From Nonomuraea guangzhouensis (GTDB taxonomy: Bacteria > Actinomycetota > Actinomycetes > Streptosporangiales > Streptosporangiaceae), in NCBI RefSeq assembly GCF_019396345.1, contig NZ_JAHKRM010000013.1, forward strand, positions 248,001 to 312,000: a stretch of 64,000 nucleotides of DNA, given 5' to 3'. Positions within the stretch are counted from its first letter, which is position 1, and each line of letters starts with the position of its first letter. This document shows, one piece after another, positions 15,766 through 24,415 of the stretch. Both the position numbers and the translations under genes were made by a program. Under the pieces are notes generated by a model. That model was not told the origin of the DNA. It did not search any database and worked only from the letters and a program-made list of their open reading frames with translations.

Positions 15766-16569
15766 GGTCGTGCGGCGGCCGCGGGCGGGCGGCTTCTTGC
15801 GTCCGGCCACCAGCGTGTCGCCCGGTGCGGCCGAAGGGACGGGCTCGTCCGCCGGTTCGGTCCCCGACCGGCGCGGCCGGGGATGCGGGGCCGTGTCCTC
15901 CAGCCCAGGCCCGTCCGACTCGCCCTCGGACGAGCCGGAGCGTGAGCCCGATGACCGGCCTCCTGACGGCTTGCCACTCGAAGAACCGCCCGACCCGCTT
16001 GAAGAACCCGAAGAACCAGAACTCGCGGAGCCCGAAGACCCGCCCTTGGCCCGGGCAGGCGCGCGGAACGCCGGGGAGTCGGGGTCGCGCAGCGCCGCGA
16101 TGACCTCGTCGGCCTCCGTCTCGGCGGCGAACTCGTTGGCCGCCGCCGACTCCCTGCGGCGGATCACCACCAGGTGGTCCACCGATATCCGCCCGGCCCC
16201 CACCACGGCCAGCAGCAGCGCGGCCACGCCCAGCAGGACCAGCTCGTTCGTGCTGATCGGATTGAGCGGCGGCGCGATCAGGAAGACGGCCAAAGCCTCG
16301 GCGAAGAGGATCAGCCCCATCACCGACACGATCAGCCCGGCGATCAATAACGCCCCGCCGATCAGCTCGGTCAGCATGGTGACCGTGGCCCAGGCGCGTG
16401 GCGCGGGCGCGCCCTGCGCGAGGAACTTCGCCCCCGTGGCGTTCAGGCCGTCCTCGAGCTTGGTCCAGCCGTTCGCGAAGAAGATGCCGCCCACACCGAG
16501 GCGGGCGACCAGCGAAGCAAGATCACGAAAGGCCTGTTTCACGGTTGTTGTCTGCCCTAATCGGGACAT
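15754..16569 (-). CDS. DoxX-family membrane protein with disordered tail
   Basis: A 271-residue protein. The first 135 residues form a DoxX four-helix membrane domain (LVARLGVGGIFFANGWTKLE, LTELIGGALLIAGL, NPISTNELVLLG). DoxX proteins are linked to redox balance, sometimes with superoxide dismutase or rhodanese partners. Residues after about 160 are a hydrophilic tail with a Ser/Gly-rich run (SSGSASSGSSGSSSGSGG) and a basic Pro/Arg-rich end, likely disordered and cytosolic. The ATG at 16569 is chosen because GAGG lies upstream. It probably follows the DHA2 exporter gene, 8 bp away on the same strand. Confidence 0.82.
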   Translation of the reverse strand: MSRLGQTTTVKQAFRDLASLVARLGVGGIFFANGWTKLEDGLNATGAKFLAQGAPAPRAWATVTMLTELIGGALLIAGLIVSVMGLILFAEALAVFLIAPPLNPISTNELVLLGVAALLLAVVGAGRISVDHLVVIRRRESAAANEFAAETEADEVIAALRDPDSPAFRAPARAKGGSSGSASSGSSGSSSGSGGSSSGKPSGGRSSGSRSGSSEGESDGPGLEDTAPHPRPRRSGTEPADEPVPSAAPGDTLVAGRKKPPARGRRTTPDE

Positions 16570-16577
16570 CACACACC

Positions 16578-18107
16578 TCAATCACGGCGGAGCAGCGTGG
16601 CCACGGCGACGGCGGTCAGGCTGAGCAGGACGACGCTCACGACGACGGTCGTGTGCAGGGCATGGACATAGGCCCACCGGGCGGCGTCGAGCAGCGCGCC
16701 GCCGGCGCCACCGCCGATCTCGTCGGCCACGTGCGCGGCGCTGGCGAGAGACTGCCTGGCCTCGTCCATGCCGCCGTCGGGCACTCCCGGAACGGCGGGC
16801 AGCGCGGGCGCGTAGGCGATCGTGGTGATCGTGCCCAGCACGGCGACCCCGAGCCCGGCGCCGAGCTCGTAGGCGGTCTCCTCGATGGCCGCCGCTCCGC
16901 CCGCTTGGGACTCGGGGGCCGAGGACATGATCGTGTCGGACGCGGCGAGCAGCGCCACCTGCACGCCGAACCCGACGCCCACGAAGCAGATCGTCAGCAG
17001 CACGGGGTGCGCCTCGACGCCCCAGGTGAGCGTGGGGGTGAGCGCGAGCGCGACGAGGCCGAGGCCGCCGCTCATGGTCGCCCGCATGCCGATCTTGGGC
17101 AGGATGTGCGCGGCGGCCAGCCCGCCGGAGATCGCCGAGATCACCAGCGGCAGCATCCGGACGGCCGCGTGCAGCGGGCTGTCGCCGAGCACGAGTTGCA
17201 GGTATTGCGCCAGCATGAGCTGCAGCCCCACCAGCGCGAACACGCCCAGGAGCACTCCGGCGACGCCGGTGGCGAACTCACGCCGCCGGAACAGCCCGAC
17301 CTCCAGCAGCGGCGACGCCAGCCGGACCTGCCGCCGTACGAACCAGACCAGCAGCGCCACCCCGGCGAGGAAGACCAGGACGGAGACCCCGAACGGGATC
17401 AGGCTGCCCGCCCCGGCCTCCTTCAGCCCGAACGCCAGCGCCAGGAGGCCCACCACGGACAGCGCGGCGCTGAGACCGTCCCACGGCTGCCCGCTGCGCT
17501 CCCGCGACTCCGGCAGCAGCCGGGCGGCGGCGGGCAGCAGCACGAGCAGGATGGGCACGTTGATCAGGAAGACCGCGCCCCACCAGATGCCGACGAGCAC
17601 CCCGCCGATCAGCGGGCCGACGGCGGCTCCCGCGGCGGCGACCGCGCTCCAGACGCCCAGCGCGATGGCCCGCTCGCGCCGGTCGGGGAAGACCTGGCGG
17701 ATCAGCGACAGCGTGGCCGGCATGATCATCGCGCCGCCCACCCCGAGCAGCGCCCTGGCCAGGATCAGGACCAGGGCCGTGGGGGAGAAGGCGGCGACGG
17801 CCGAGGCCACTCCGAACAGCACGAAACCCGCGAGCACCAGCCTTTTGCGCCCGTATCGGTCGCCGAGCGTGCCGAACAGGACCAGCAGCGGCGCCACGAC
17901 CAGCGAGTAGACGTCGATGATCCAGAGCAACTGCACCGCCGTCGGCTCCAGCGCCGCGGTCAGCGTGGGGACGGCGATGTGCAGGACGGTCGCGTCGACG
18001 GTGATCAGGAGCAGGCTCAGGCAGAGCAGCGCCAGGATGGACCAGCGGTTGTCCTGATGTTCCTGAACCGCACGCCGGAGAGTCGGTGCGGCCTGAGTGA
18101 CGGTCAT
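16578..18107 (-). CDS. MFS exporter, DHA2 (EmrB/QacA)
   Basis: A 509-residue, 14-helix drug:proton antiporter. Helix 1 reads LLLITVDATVLHIAVPTLTA. Motif A is FGTLGDRYGRKRLVLAG, and helix 5 holds WSAVAAAGAAVGPLIGGVL (motif C). The ATG at 18107 has AAGGAGG four bases upstream, so the longer open frame is rejected. The doxX-like gene follows with 8 bp between them and may be cotranscribed. No regulator gene is adjacent; a 12-bp palindrome lies about 120 bp upstream in the divergent promoter region. Confidence 0.9.
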   Translation of the reverse strand: MTVTQAAPTLRRAVQEHQDNRWSILALLCLSLLLITVDATVLHIAVPTLTAALEPTAVQLLWIIDVYSLVVAPLLVLFGTLGDRYGRKRLVLAGFVLFGVASAVAAFSPTALVLILARALLGVGGAMIMPATLSLIRQVFPDRRERAIALGVWSAVAAAGAAVGPLIGGVLVGIWWGAVFLINVPILLVLLPAAARLLPESRERSGQPWDGLSAALSVVGLLALAFGLKEAGAGSLIPFGVSVLVFLAGVALLVWFVRRQVRLASPLLEVGLFRRREFATGVAGVLLGVFALVGLQLMLAQYLQLVLGDSPLHAAVRMLPLVISAISGGLAAAHILPKIGMRATMSGGLGLVALALTPTLTWGVEAHPVLLTICFVGVGFGVQVALLAASDTIMSSAPESQAGGAAAIEETAYELGAGLGVAVLGTITTIAYAPALPAVPGVPDGGMDEARQSLASAAHVADEIGGGAGGALLDAARWAYVHALHTTVVVSVVLLSLTAVAVATLLRRD

Positions 18108-18223
18108 GGGCCTCCTTGCAGGCCGATCCGATCTCACGCAAGGCCCACATGAACTTGCGTGGCAGCTTAGGCCATGCCATGCGATCCGGACAGCCGTATC
18201 GGGTGATCCACGGCCTGAGGCAC

Positions 18224-18235
18224 CTCTCTAGAGAG
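18224..18235. promoter_or_regulatory. Perfect 12-bp palindrome
   Basis: CTCTCTAGAGAG lies in the 176-bp divergent region between the DHA2 exporter and the TPR membrane protein. It may be an operator half-site pair, but no protein can be assigned. Confidence 0.3.
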
Positions 18236-18283
18236 ACACAGCCATATGTCCCGGCCTATCCAACTCTGTCCGGTCAGCCGATC

Positions 18284-20023
18284 ATGGACTCCGTGGGGAC
18301 CGCGGAAAGCGCCGACAGGACCGCCAGATCTCCCCGCGAATGGTGCGAAGAGGCGGTTGCCCGGCTAAGAACGGGACATCCCGACACCGCGCTGGAGGCC
18401 GCTCGCCTGGCCGCCGACCTGGAGCCGGCCAACGAGTGGGCCTACCGCCTGATCAGCCTCGCGCTGGAGCGCCAGGGCCGCGACGCCGACGCGGTCGCGC
18501 CCGCGGAGCACGCGGTGAGCCTCGCCCGGGGGTCCTGGCCGGCGCGGCTGCGGCTGGGCACCGCGCTGCGCCGCGTCCCCGGGCGCTGGGCCGAGGCCGT
18601 CGAGCAGGCGGCGCTGGCCCGCAGGTACGCCCCCGAGGAGGCCGACCCCCACGTGCTCCACGGCGACCAGGCACTGCTCCGCGCCGAGCACACCCCCGCG
18701 GAACGCGCCTACCTGACCGCGCTCGACCGGGATCCCGCGCATCCGCAGGCCCGCGTCAACCTCGGGCTGACGTTGCTGCGCTGGGACCGCTTCCCGGCCC
18801 ACCGCGACCCCGCCTGGCCGATCGACCCGCGCGAGAGCGGGCGGGCCAGACGGGCGCTGGAGGTCTGGTCGCGCCAGTCCCGCCTACTGCTCGCGCTCGC
18901 GACGATCGCCGTCGTCGTGGCCGCCCTCGCCTTCGACCGGGGCCGCGAAGGCCGGCTCGGCGGCCTCCTGGTGCTGGTCCTGCTCGTCCCGATCACGCTC
19001 AGGCAGGCGCGCCGGGTCAGGGTGTGGTCCTACGTGCCCGCCATGCTCGGCCGCGACCCCTGGCTCGGCGCCGCCCTGGCGTCGGCGGCCGTGTCGGTGG
19101 CCGCCTTCGCGGCCTGGCTGACACTGGGCGCGCTGCCGGCGCCGCCAGGTCTGTCGTCGGCGTCCGACCCGTTGTGGGCCGCCCTGGCGGGCATCGTGGT
19201 GCTCGGCTGGCCGGTGACGGCGGCCGTCCGCGCGCTGGCCGAGCTGTGGCGCGGCAGACCGCTGCGGGCCCTGGCCCAGTTCGCCCGGGCGCCCGCCGAG
19301 CGCACGGCCAGGCGGAACGGGGGCGTCACGCTCTGGATCGTGCTCGGCCGGACGTGGTCGGTGCTGGTGCCCCTGGTGTGCGGGGCGCTGGCCGTGGAGC
19401 CGCGGGCCGCCGTGCTCGCGGTGGCGGTGCCGTACCCGATGCTGGCCTCTTACCGGCGGGCCCGCTACGGCGAGGACGGGTGGCTGGCGGTCGCGACCGG
19501 CCTGGTCGTGCTGGCGTCCGTGGCCTGTGCCGCGGGCGGCCTGCTGGGGCTCGTCTGGGCGTGGCGGGCCGGGCTCGGCGCGCTCTGCGCGGCGGTGGTG
19601 GTGTTCGCGCTGCGTGCCGCGCGTGCCTGGTGGCGCGGCGGGCCCGGCCCCTGGCGCGCGTCACTGATCATGTGCGACCTGCCCACGGGCGACGCGCCGT
19701 CGGTCGCGGTCACTCCGGAGATACGGCAGGCGTTCGCGTACGCCAGGAGCGTCGTCCTGTCCTTCGGCGACTCCCTCGGCCCGCGCGTCGTGGGCACGGC
19801 GGCGACCGTCACCCCGTCGGGAGAGCTCCGGCTGGTCCCCGAGCCGCAGGCCCGCGCGGCCGTCGAGGCGGATCCCCGGGTGGCGGTGTTCGCCGCCGAT
19901 CCGTTGCAGCGGAGGTTCTGGGTGGAGGTGCGCGGCATCGCCGTGGCCGACTCGGACCTGCTCCGGGTCACTCCCAAGCAGGTGCTGATGGGGGAATTTC
20001 CTGGGCGGCACCAGCGGCGCTAG
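18284..20023 (+). CDS. TPR-containing multi-pass membrane protein
   Basis: About 579 residues from the proposed ATG. Residues 15-170 form tetratricopeptide-like helices (ALEAARLAADLEPANEWAYR, HPQARVNLGLTLLRWDRFP). Several hydrophobic segments follow between about residues 200 and 460 (LLLALATIAVVVAALAFDRG, LGAALASAAVSVAAFAAWLT). A soluble C-terminal domain of about 110 residues ends the protein (TPEIRQAFAYARSVVLSFGD). The TPR part is presumably cytosolic and scaffolds partners. I recognise no family for the whole protein. The start is uncertain: the frame is open from 18116 and no good ribosome-binding site is visible. The dehalogenase-like gene starts 15 bp downstream. Confidence 0.7.
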   Translation: MDSVGTAESADRTARSPREWCEEAVARLRTGHPDTALEAARLAADLEPANEWAYRLISLALERQGRDADAVAPAEHAVSLARGSWPARLRLGTALRRVPGRWAEAVEQAALARRYAPEEADPHVLHGDQALLRAEHTPAERAYLTALDRDPAHPQARVNLGLTLLRWDRFPAHRDPAWPIDPRESGRARRALEVWSRQSRLLLALATIAVVVAALAFDRGREGRLGGLLVLVLLVPITLRQARRVRVWSYVPAMLGRDPWLGAALASAAVSVAAFAAWLTLGALPAPPGLSSASDPLWAALAGIVVLGWPVTAAVRALAELWRGRPLRALAQFARAPAERTARRNGGVTLWIVLGRTWSVLVPLVCGALAVEPRAAVLAVAVPYPMLASYRRARYGEDGWLAVATGLVVLASVACAAGGLLGLVWAWRAGLGALCAAVVVFALRAARAWWRGGPGPWRASLIMCDLPTGDAPSVAVTPEIRQAFAYARSVVLSFGDSLGPRVVGTAATVTPSGELRLVPEPQARAAVEADPRVAVFAADPLQRRFWVEVRGIAVADSDLLRVTPKQVLMGEFPGRHQRR

Positions 20024-20040
20024 CTAGAATATCGTTCTAT
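20021..20040 (+). promoter_or_regulatory. Leaderless-type promoter and palindrome over a start codon
   Basis: TAGAAT (-10-like) sits about eight bases before the ATG at 20039. The sequence TAGAA-TATCG-TTCTA (20026-20040) is a perfect TAGAA-N5-TTCTA inverted repeat ending in the start codon, the form of a TetR-type operator. There is no Shine-Dalgarno, so leaderless transcription is inferred. Confidence 0.5.
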
Positions 20041-20935
20041 GCGGACTCTCCGTACCCCCGAAGAGCGTTTCGCCGACCTGCCCGACTTCCCGTACGAGCC
20101 GCGCTACGCCGAGGTGGCGGACGGCCTGCGCATGGCCTACGTCGAGGCGGGCCGCGCGGACGGGGCGCCGGTGGTGCTGCTGCACGGGGAGCCGACCTGG
20201 TCGTTCCTCTACCGCCACGTCATGCGCGAGCTCGCGGCGGCCGGGCTGCGGGCCATCGCCGTCGACCTGGTGGGGTTCGGCCGCTCCGACAAGCCGGCCG
20301 AACGGGCCGACCACACCTACGCCAGGCACGTCGAGTGGACGCGCGCGCTGCTGTTCGACGCGCTCGGGCTGACCGGCGTCACCATGGTCGGGCAGGACTG
20401 GGGCGGCCTGATCGGGCTGCGGATCGCCGCCGAGCACCCGGAGCGCGTCGCCATGATCGTCGCGGCCAACACGGGCTTGCCCACCGGTGACATTCCCATG
20501 CCCGAAGTGTGGCATCGCTTCAGAGCCGCGGTGATGAACGCTCCCACGCTGGACATCGCCAGATTCGTCCAGGCGGGCTGCAAGACCGAACTCCCCGCCG
20601 CGGTGCGCGCCGCCTATGACGCCCCCTTCCCGGACGAGTCGTACAAGGCCGCCGCGAAGGCGTTGCCGGGGCTCGTCCCGATCACGCCCGACGATCCCGC
20701 CGCGCCCGCCAACCGCGCCGCCTGGCAGGTCCTCACCACACTTGATCGCCCCTTCCTGGTGGCGTTCTCCGACGGAGATCCCATAACCGGAGGAATGGCG
20801 CCGATCCTGATCAAGTCAATGCCGGGCGCAAGGGGACGATCGCACCCAGTGATCACCGGTGCCGGTCATTTCCTCCAGGAGGACGCGGGCACCGAACTCG
20901 GCCGCCACATCGCGAAGTTCGTCACCGCCACCTAG
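20039..20935 (+). CDS. Haloalkane dehalogenase-like alpha/beta hydrolase
   Basis: A 298-residue enzyme. The motifs are those of the haloalkane dehalogenase group: LLHGEPTWSFLYRHV (oxyanion/halide loop), VDLVGFGRSDKP, and the nucleophile elbow MVGQDWGGLIG with Asp followed by the halide-stabilising Trp. The catalytic His is in VITGAGHFLQED. Asp124-type acid and second halide ligand residues would decide between dehalogenase subfamily I and an epoxide hydrolase. It is probably cytosolic. It starts without a Shine-Dalgarno under a candidate TetR operator, although no TetR gene is in the window. Confidence 0.85.
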   Translation: MRTLRTPEERFADLPDFPYEPRYAEVADGLRMAYVEAGRADGAPVVLLHGEPTWSFLYRHVMRELAAAGLRAIAVDLVGFGRSDKPAERADHTYARHVEWTRALLFDALGLTGVTMVGQDWGGLIGLRIAAEHPERVAMIVAANTGLPTGDIPMPEVWHRFRAAVMNAPTLDIARFVQAGCKTELPAAVRAAYDAPFPDESYKAAAKALPGLVPITPDDPAAPANRAAWQVLTTLDRPFLVAFSDGDPITGGMAPILIKSMPGARGRSHPVITGAGHFLQEDAGTELGRHIAKFVTAT

Positions 20936-20942
20936 CGTGTCA

Positions 20943-20988
20943 GGTCCGCCCAATCGTCGGTCTGGTGCGGTATAACCAGGGGCGGACC
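20943..20988. promoter_or_regulatory. Inverted repeat before the AAA gene
   Basis: GGTCCGCCC (20943-20951) and GGGCGGACC (20980-20988) are perfect 9-bp arms separated by 28 bp. The position just after the dehalogenase stop and before the AAA start allows either a terminator-like hairpin or a looped operator. Confidence 0.45.
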
Positions 20989-20999
20989 GGGGAGGCGTG

Positions 21000-23342
21000 A
21001 TGCGTGAGTCCGGCAGGACCCAGGCCGCAGGGCGGACCGCGGCGCGGGATCTGTTTGAACAGGTGCGGCTGCGCTATTTCCAGCTTCCTCCGGCGGTGCG
21101 CCGGGTGATGCACGTGGTGGTGCTCATCGCCTCCGTCGGCGTGGCCGCCGCGCTCGGCTGGGACCTGTTCAAGACCTTCCTCATCACCCTGCTGGTGCTC
21201 GCGTTCCTCGCGCTGACGCTGCGCTTCCCGCGCGCCGCCGCGACCGTGCTGGTGCTCGCGGGCTGGTGCGCGCTGCTGCCGGTGTTCTACGCGCTCTTCC
21301 CGCCGCCCTCGATGGCCCCCACGCTGCTGATGCTGCTGGCCGTGCCCGTCGCCGCCGCCGCGCACCTGATCCGCTGGGTGACGCCGTGGCTGACCGTGCT
21401 GATGGCGCTCGTCCCCGCCGGGGCGCTGGCCGCGGCCGTCTCGCCGGTCTCCGGCGTCGTCGCGGTCTGGGTCGCCTACGCCGCCGCCACCGCGGTCCTC
21501 GTCCACCGCTTCATCGCCGCCCGCCGGGCCAGGGGCGCGCTGACCGCCGAGGAGCAGGTCCGGGTCAGGGCCCGCGAGGGCAGACCGGAGCCGCCCGCCG
21601 AGAAGGCCGGCGGGCTGCCCGACATCTCGGTCGAGGACGCGCTGGCCGAGCTGGAGAACATGATCGGGCTCGTCCCGGTCAAGGAGCAGGTCCGCTCGAT
21701 CGCCGCCTCCATCGAGGCGTCCCGGCTGCGGGCCGAGGCCGGCTACAAGGCCGGGCGCCCGACCAGGCACTTCGTCTTCCTCGGCCCGCCCGGCACGGGC
21801 AAGACCAGCGTGGCCCGCACGGTGGCGAAGATCTTCTACGCGTTCGGCCTGCTCGACACCCCCTACGTGGTCGAGGCGCAGCGCGTCGACCTGGTCGGCG
21901 AGTTCCTCGGCGCGACCGCGATCAAGACCAACGAGCTGGTCGACCGGGCGCTGGGCGGCGTGCTGTTCATCGACGAGGCCTACGGCCTGATCAACTCCTC
22001 CGACGGCCAGCCCGACAGGTTCGGCGCCGAGGCCGTGCAGACGCTGCTCAAACGGGCCGAGGACGACCGCGACCGGCTGATCATCATCCTGGCCGGCTAC
22101 GAGCAGGAGATGACCTCGTTCCTGTCCACCAACCCCGGCCTGGCCAGCAGGTTCGCCACCCGGGTGCGCTTCCCGAGCTACTCGCCCGGCGAGCTGGCGG
22201 AGATCACCGAGGTGCTCCAGCGGCACCGGGGCGACACGATGGCGCCCGACGCGCGCGCCGCGCTGCTCGGCCTGTTCGAGGACGTCCAGCGGCGCGGGCT
22301 CGTCGACGAGCTGGGCAACGCCCGGTTCGTCCGCAGCCTCGTCGAGGCCGCGGCGACGGCCCGTGACGTACGCGTCGTGGGCGCGGGCGGCACGCCGACC
22401 ACCGAGGACCTGGTGACCACCACGACCGCCGACGTGACCAAGGCGTTCGACGAGCTGACCGCCCGCTTCCGCGGCTACGAGGACACCCCCACGATCGAGG
22501 AGGCGCTGGCCGACCTCGACAGGATGGCCGGGCTCGAGCCGGTCAAGCGGCAGGTGCACGCCATCGCCGCCCAGCTCCAGGTCGCCCGGATGCGGCAGGA
22601 GCGCGGGCTGCCCACGCCGCCGCAGATGCGGCACTTCGTGTTCGCCGGCCCGCCGGGCACCGGCAAGACCACGGTGGCCAGGGTCATCGGCCGCATCTTC
22701 GCCGCGCTCGGCCTGCTGGCCAGGCCCGACGTGATCGAGGCCCAGCGAGCCGACCTGGTCGGCCAGCACCTCGGCGCGACGGCGATCAAGACCAACGAGC
22801 TGGTCGACCGGGCGCTGGGCGGCGTGCTGTTCATCGACGAGGCCTACAGCCTGGTCAACACCGGCTACTCCGGCGGTGACGCGTTCGGCGCCGAGGCCGT
22901 GCAGACGCTGCTCAAACGGGCCGAGGACGACCGCGACCGGCTCGTCGTGGTGCTGGCCGGCTACCAGCGCGAGATGGACGCGTTCCTGGCCACCAACCCC
23001 GGCCTGGCCAGCCGGTTCAGCCAGCGGGTCGCCTTCCCCAGCTACTCCGCGCAGGAGCTGTCCGAGATCGCCGTGCTGCTGGCCGACAAATCGGGCGACC
23101 GCTTCGACGAGGCCGCGCTGCGCGACCTCGACGAGGTCTTCGCCTGGGTCTGCGACGAGCGGCTGATCGACGGGCTGGGCAACGGGCGCTTCGCCAGGTC
23201 GCTGTTCGAGCGCGCGGCCATGCGCCGTGACGTACGGCTCGCCGCGCTGGCGGGCGGCGGCGGCTCGGCCAGCTCGGCCGAGCTGACGACTATCACCAGC
23301 GACGATGTCCGCATGGCCGTGGACGAACTTTCCGGACGTTAA
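21000..23342 (+). CDS. Membrane-anchored tandem CbbX/CfxQ-type AAA ATPase
   Basis: A protein of about 780 residues. Residues 30-170 contain four to five hydrophobic segments, so the protein is membrane-anchored. Two AAA domains follow, each of the CbxX/CfxQ (EccA/SpoVK-like) kind. The first has GPPGTGKTSVAR, GVLFIDEAYGLI and NPGLASRFATRVRFPSY. The second has GPPGTGKTTVAR, GVLFIDEAYSLV and NPGLASRFSQRVAFPSY. Both Walker A and B motifs and the arginine-finger region are intact. Relatives remodel Rubisco (CbbX) or act in type VII secretion (EccA), but neither system is present here. GGGGAGG lies before the ATG at 21000. The peptide importer operon starts 90 bp downstream. Confidence 0.88.
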   Translation: MRESGRTQAAGRTAARDLFEQVRLRYFQLPPAVRRVMHVVVLIASVGVAAALGWDLFKTFLITLLVLAFLALTLRFPRAAATVLVLAGWCALLPVFYALFPPPSMAPTLLMLLAVPVAAAAHLIRWVTPWLTVLMALVPAGALAAAVSPVSGVVAVWVAYAAATAVLVHRFIAARRARGALTAEEQVRVRAREGRPEPPAEKAGGLPDISVEDALAELENMIGLVPVKEQVRSIAASIEASRLRAEAGYKAGRPTRHFVFLGPPGTGKTSVARTVAKIFYAFGLLDTPYVVEAQRVDLVGEFLGATAIKTNELVDRALGGVLFIDEAYGLINSSDGQPDRFGAEAVQTLLKRAEDDRDRLIIILAGYEQEMTSFLSTNPGLASRFATRVRFPSYSPGELAEITEVLQRHRGDTMAPDARAALLGLFEDVQRRGLVDELGNARFVRSLVEAAATARDVRVVGAGGTPTTEDLVTTTTADVTKAFDELTARFRGYEDTPTIEEALADLDRMAGLEPVKRQVHAIAAQLQVARMRQERGLPTPPQMRHFVFAGPPGTGKTTVARVIGRIFAALGLLARPDVIEAQRADLVGQHLGATAIKTNELVDRALGGVLFIDEAYSLVNTGYSGGDAFGAEAVQTLLKRAEDDRDRLVVVLAGYQREMDAFLATNPGLASRFSQRVAFPSYSAQELSEIAVLLADKSGDRFDEAALRDLDEVFAWVCDERLIDGLGNGRFARSLFERAAMRRDVRLAALAGGGGSASSAELTTITSDDVRMAVDELSGR

Positions 23343-23431
23343 CCAGACTCCAGTTTGGCAGTTCCGTGCGCCCCGATGCTCGCATGGTGTAGCAATATGA
23401 CTACACATCGTGCGCGCCGAAGGGGAGGGCG

Positions 23432-24415
23432 ATGGCGGGGTTCCTGGCCCGCAGGCTGCTCAACTATCTGGTGCTAGTCGCCGTCGCAGCCAGCCTCGCC
23501 TACATGCTCGCGGCGAGTGCCCTCGATCCGCGCTCCAACTACGCGGACCGGACGCCCAAGCCGCCGCCGGCCGTCGTCGACGCGCAGCTCACCGAGCTCA
23601 ACCTCAACGACCGGACGCCCCTGATCCAGCGCTACGCGACGTGGGCGGGCGGCGTGGTGCAGGGCGACTTCGGCCGTACGGTGACCGGCGCGCCGGTCAA
23701 CGAGGACCTCAAGCGGCGCATGGGCGTCACCTTCCGGCTGGTGCTGCTCGGGCTCATCTGCGGCAGCCTGCTCGGGGTGGTCGTGGGGGCCGCCGCCGCG
23801 GTCAAGCAGTACGGGTGGTTCGACCGGCTGTCGACCGGGCTGTCGTTCCTGGTGCTCGCGATGCCCGTGGTCGTGCTGGCCAACGTGCTGATCCTCATCG
23901 GCACCGCGGTCAACGAGCGGCTCGGCCACCGGCTCTTCCTGGTCAGCGGCGAATACAGCGACGGGCTCGACACCGGTTTCTGGGGGACGGTGGCGGACCG
24001 GCTGAAACACCTGATCCTGCCGACGATCTCGCTGTCGCTGGGGCTCATCGCGATCTTCAGCCGCTACCAGCGCAACACCATGCTCGACGTGCTCGGCGCC
24101 GACTTCGTCCGCACCGCCATGGCCAAGGGGCTGAGCAGGAGCCAGGCGCTCATCCACCACGCCCTGCGCACCGCGCTGATCCCCGTCGCGACCTACTTCG
24201 CGTTCACCTTCGGCGCGCTGCTGACCGGCGCGACGTTCACCGAGAAGATCTTCGGCTGGCACGGGCTGGGCGAGCAACTGATCAACTCCATCTTCACCAA
24301 CGACGTCAACACCGTGGCGGCCATCGCCTGCATCGCCGCCATCGCGGTGCTGTGCGCGTCCCTGGCGGCCGACCTGCTGCACGCCGCCCTCGACCCACGG
24401 GTGAGGGCCGGATGA
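23432..24415 (+). CDS. dppB: Peptide ABC transporter permease (DppB/OppB type)
   Basis: A 327-residue inner-membrane permease of a dipeptide/oligopeptide importer. It begins with the family-typical MAGFLARRLLNYLVLVAVAA. The periplasmic-loop signature ATWAGGVVQGDFGRTV is present, and the ATPase-docking EAA loop reads ADFVRTAMAKGLSRSQALIH near residue 235. There is a good GAGGG Shine-Dalgarno. It is the first gene of a five-function operon (B, C, fused D-F, A); its stop overlaps the dppC start in an ATGA, which suggests translational coupling. Confidence 0.92.
   Translation: MAGFLARRLLNYLVLVAVAASLAYMLAASALDPRSNYADRTPKPPPAVVDAQLTELNLNDRTPLIQRYATWAGGVVQGDFGRTVTGAPVNEDLKRRMGVTFRLVLLGLICGSLLGVVVGAAAAVKQYGWFDRLSTGLSFLVLAMPVVVLANVLILIGTAVNERLGHRLFLVSGEYSDGLDTGFWGTVADRLKHLILPTISLSLGLIAIFSRYQRNTMLDVLGADFVRTAMAKGLSRSQALIHHALRTALIPVATYFAFTFGALLTGATFTEKIFGWHGLGEQLINSIFTNDVNTVAAIACIAAIAVLCASLAADLLHAALDPRVRAG

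Noticed and set aside
16398..18152. 584-codon plus-strand frame opposite a DHA2 exporter
   Set aside because: Composition is R/Q/D/H-rich with no motif; the minus strand encodes a textbook MFS protein.
21000..23342. EccA-type component of a type VII secretion locus
   Set aside because: No EccB-E, MycP or WXG100 genes nearby and the N-terminus is a membrane segment rather than TPR.
20940..23408. 822-codon minus-strand open frame opposite the double-AAA gene
   Set aside because: It is a GC-driven shadow: the product is low-complexity and rich in G, A, R, D and V, while the plus strand has clear AAA motifs.
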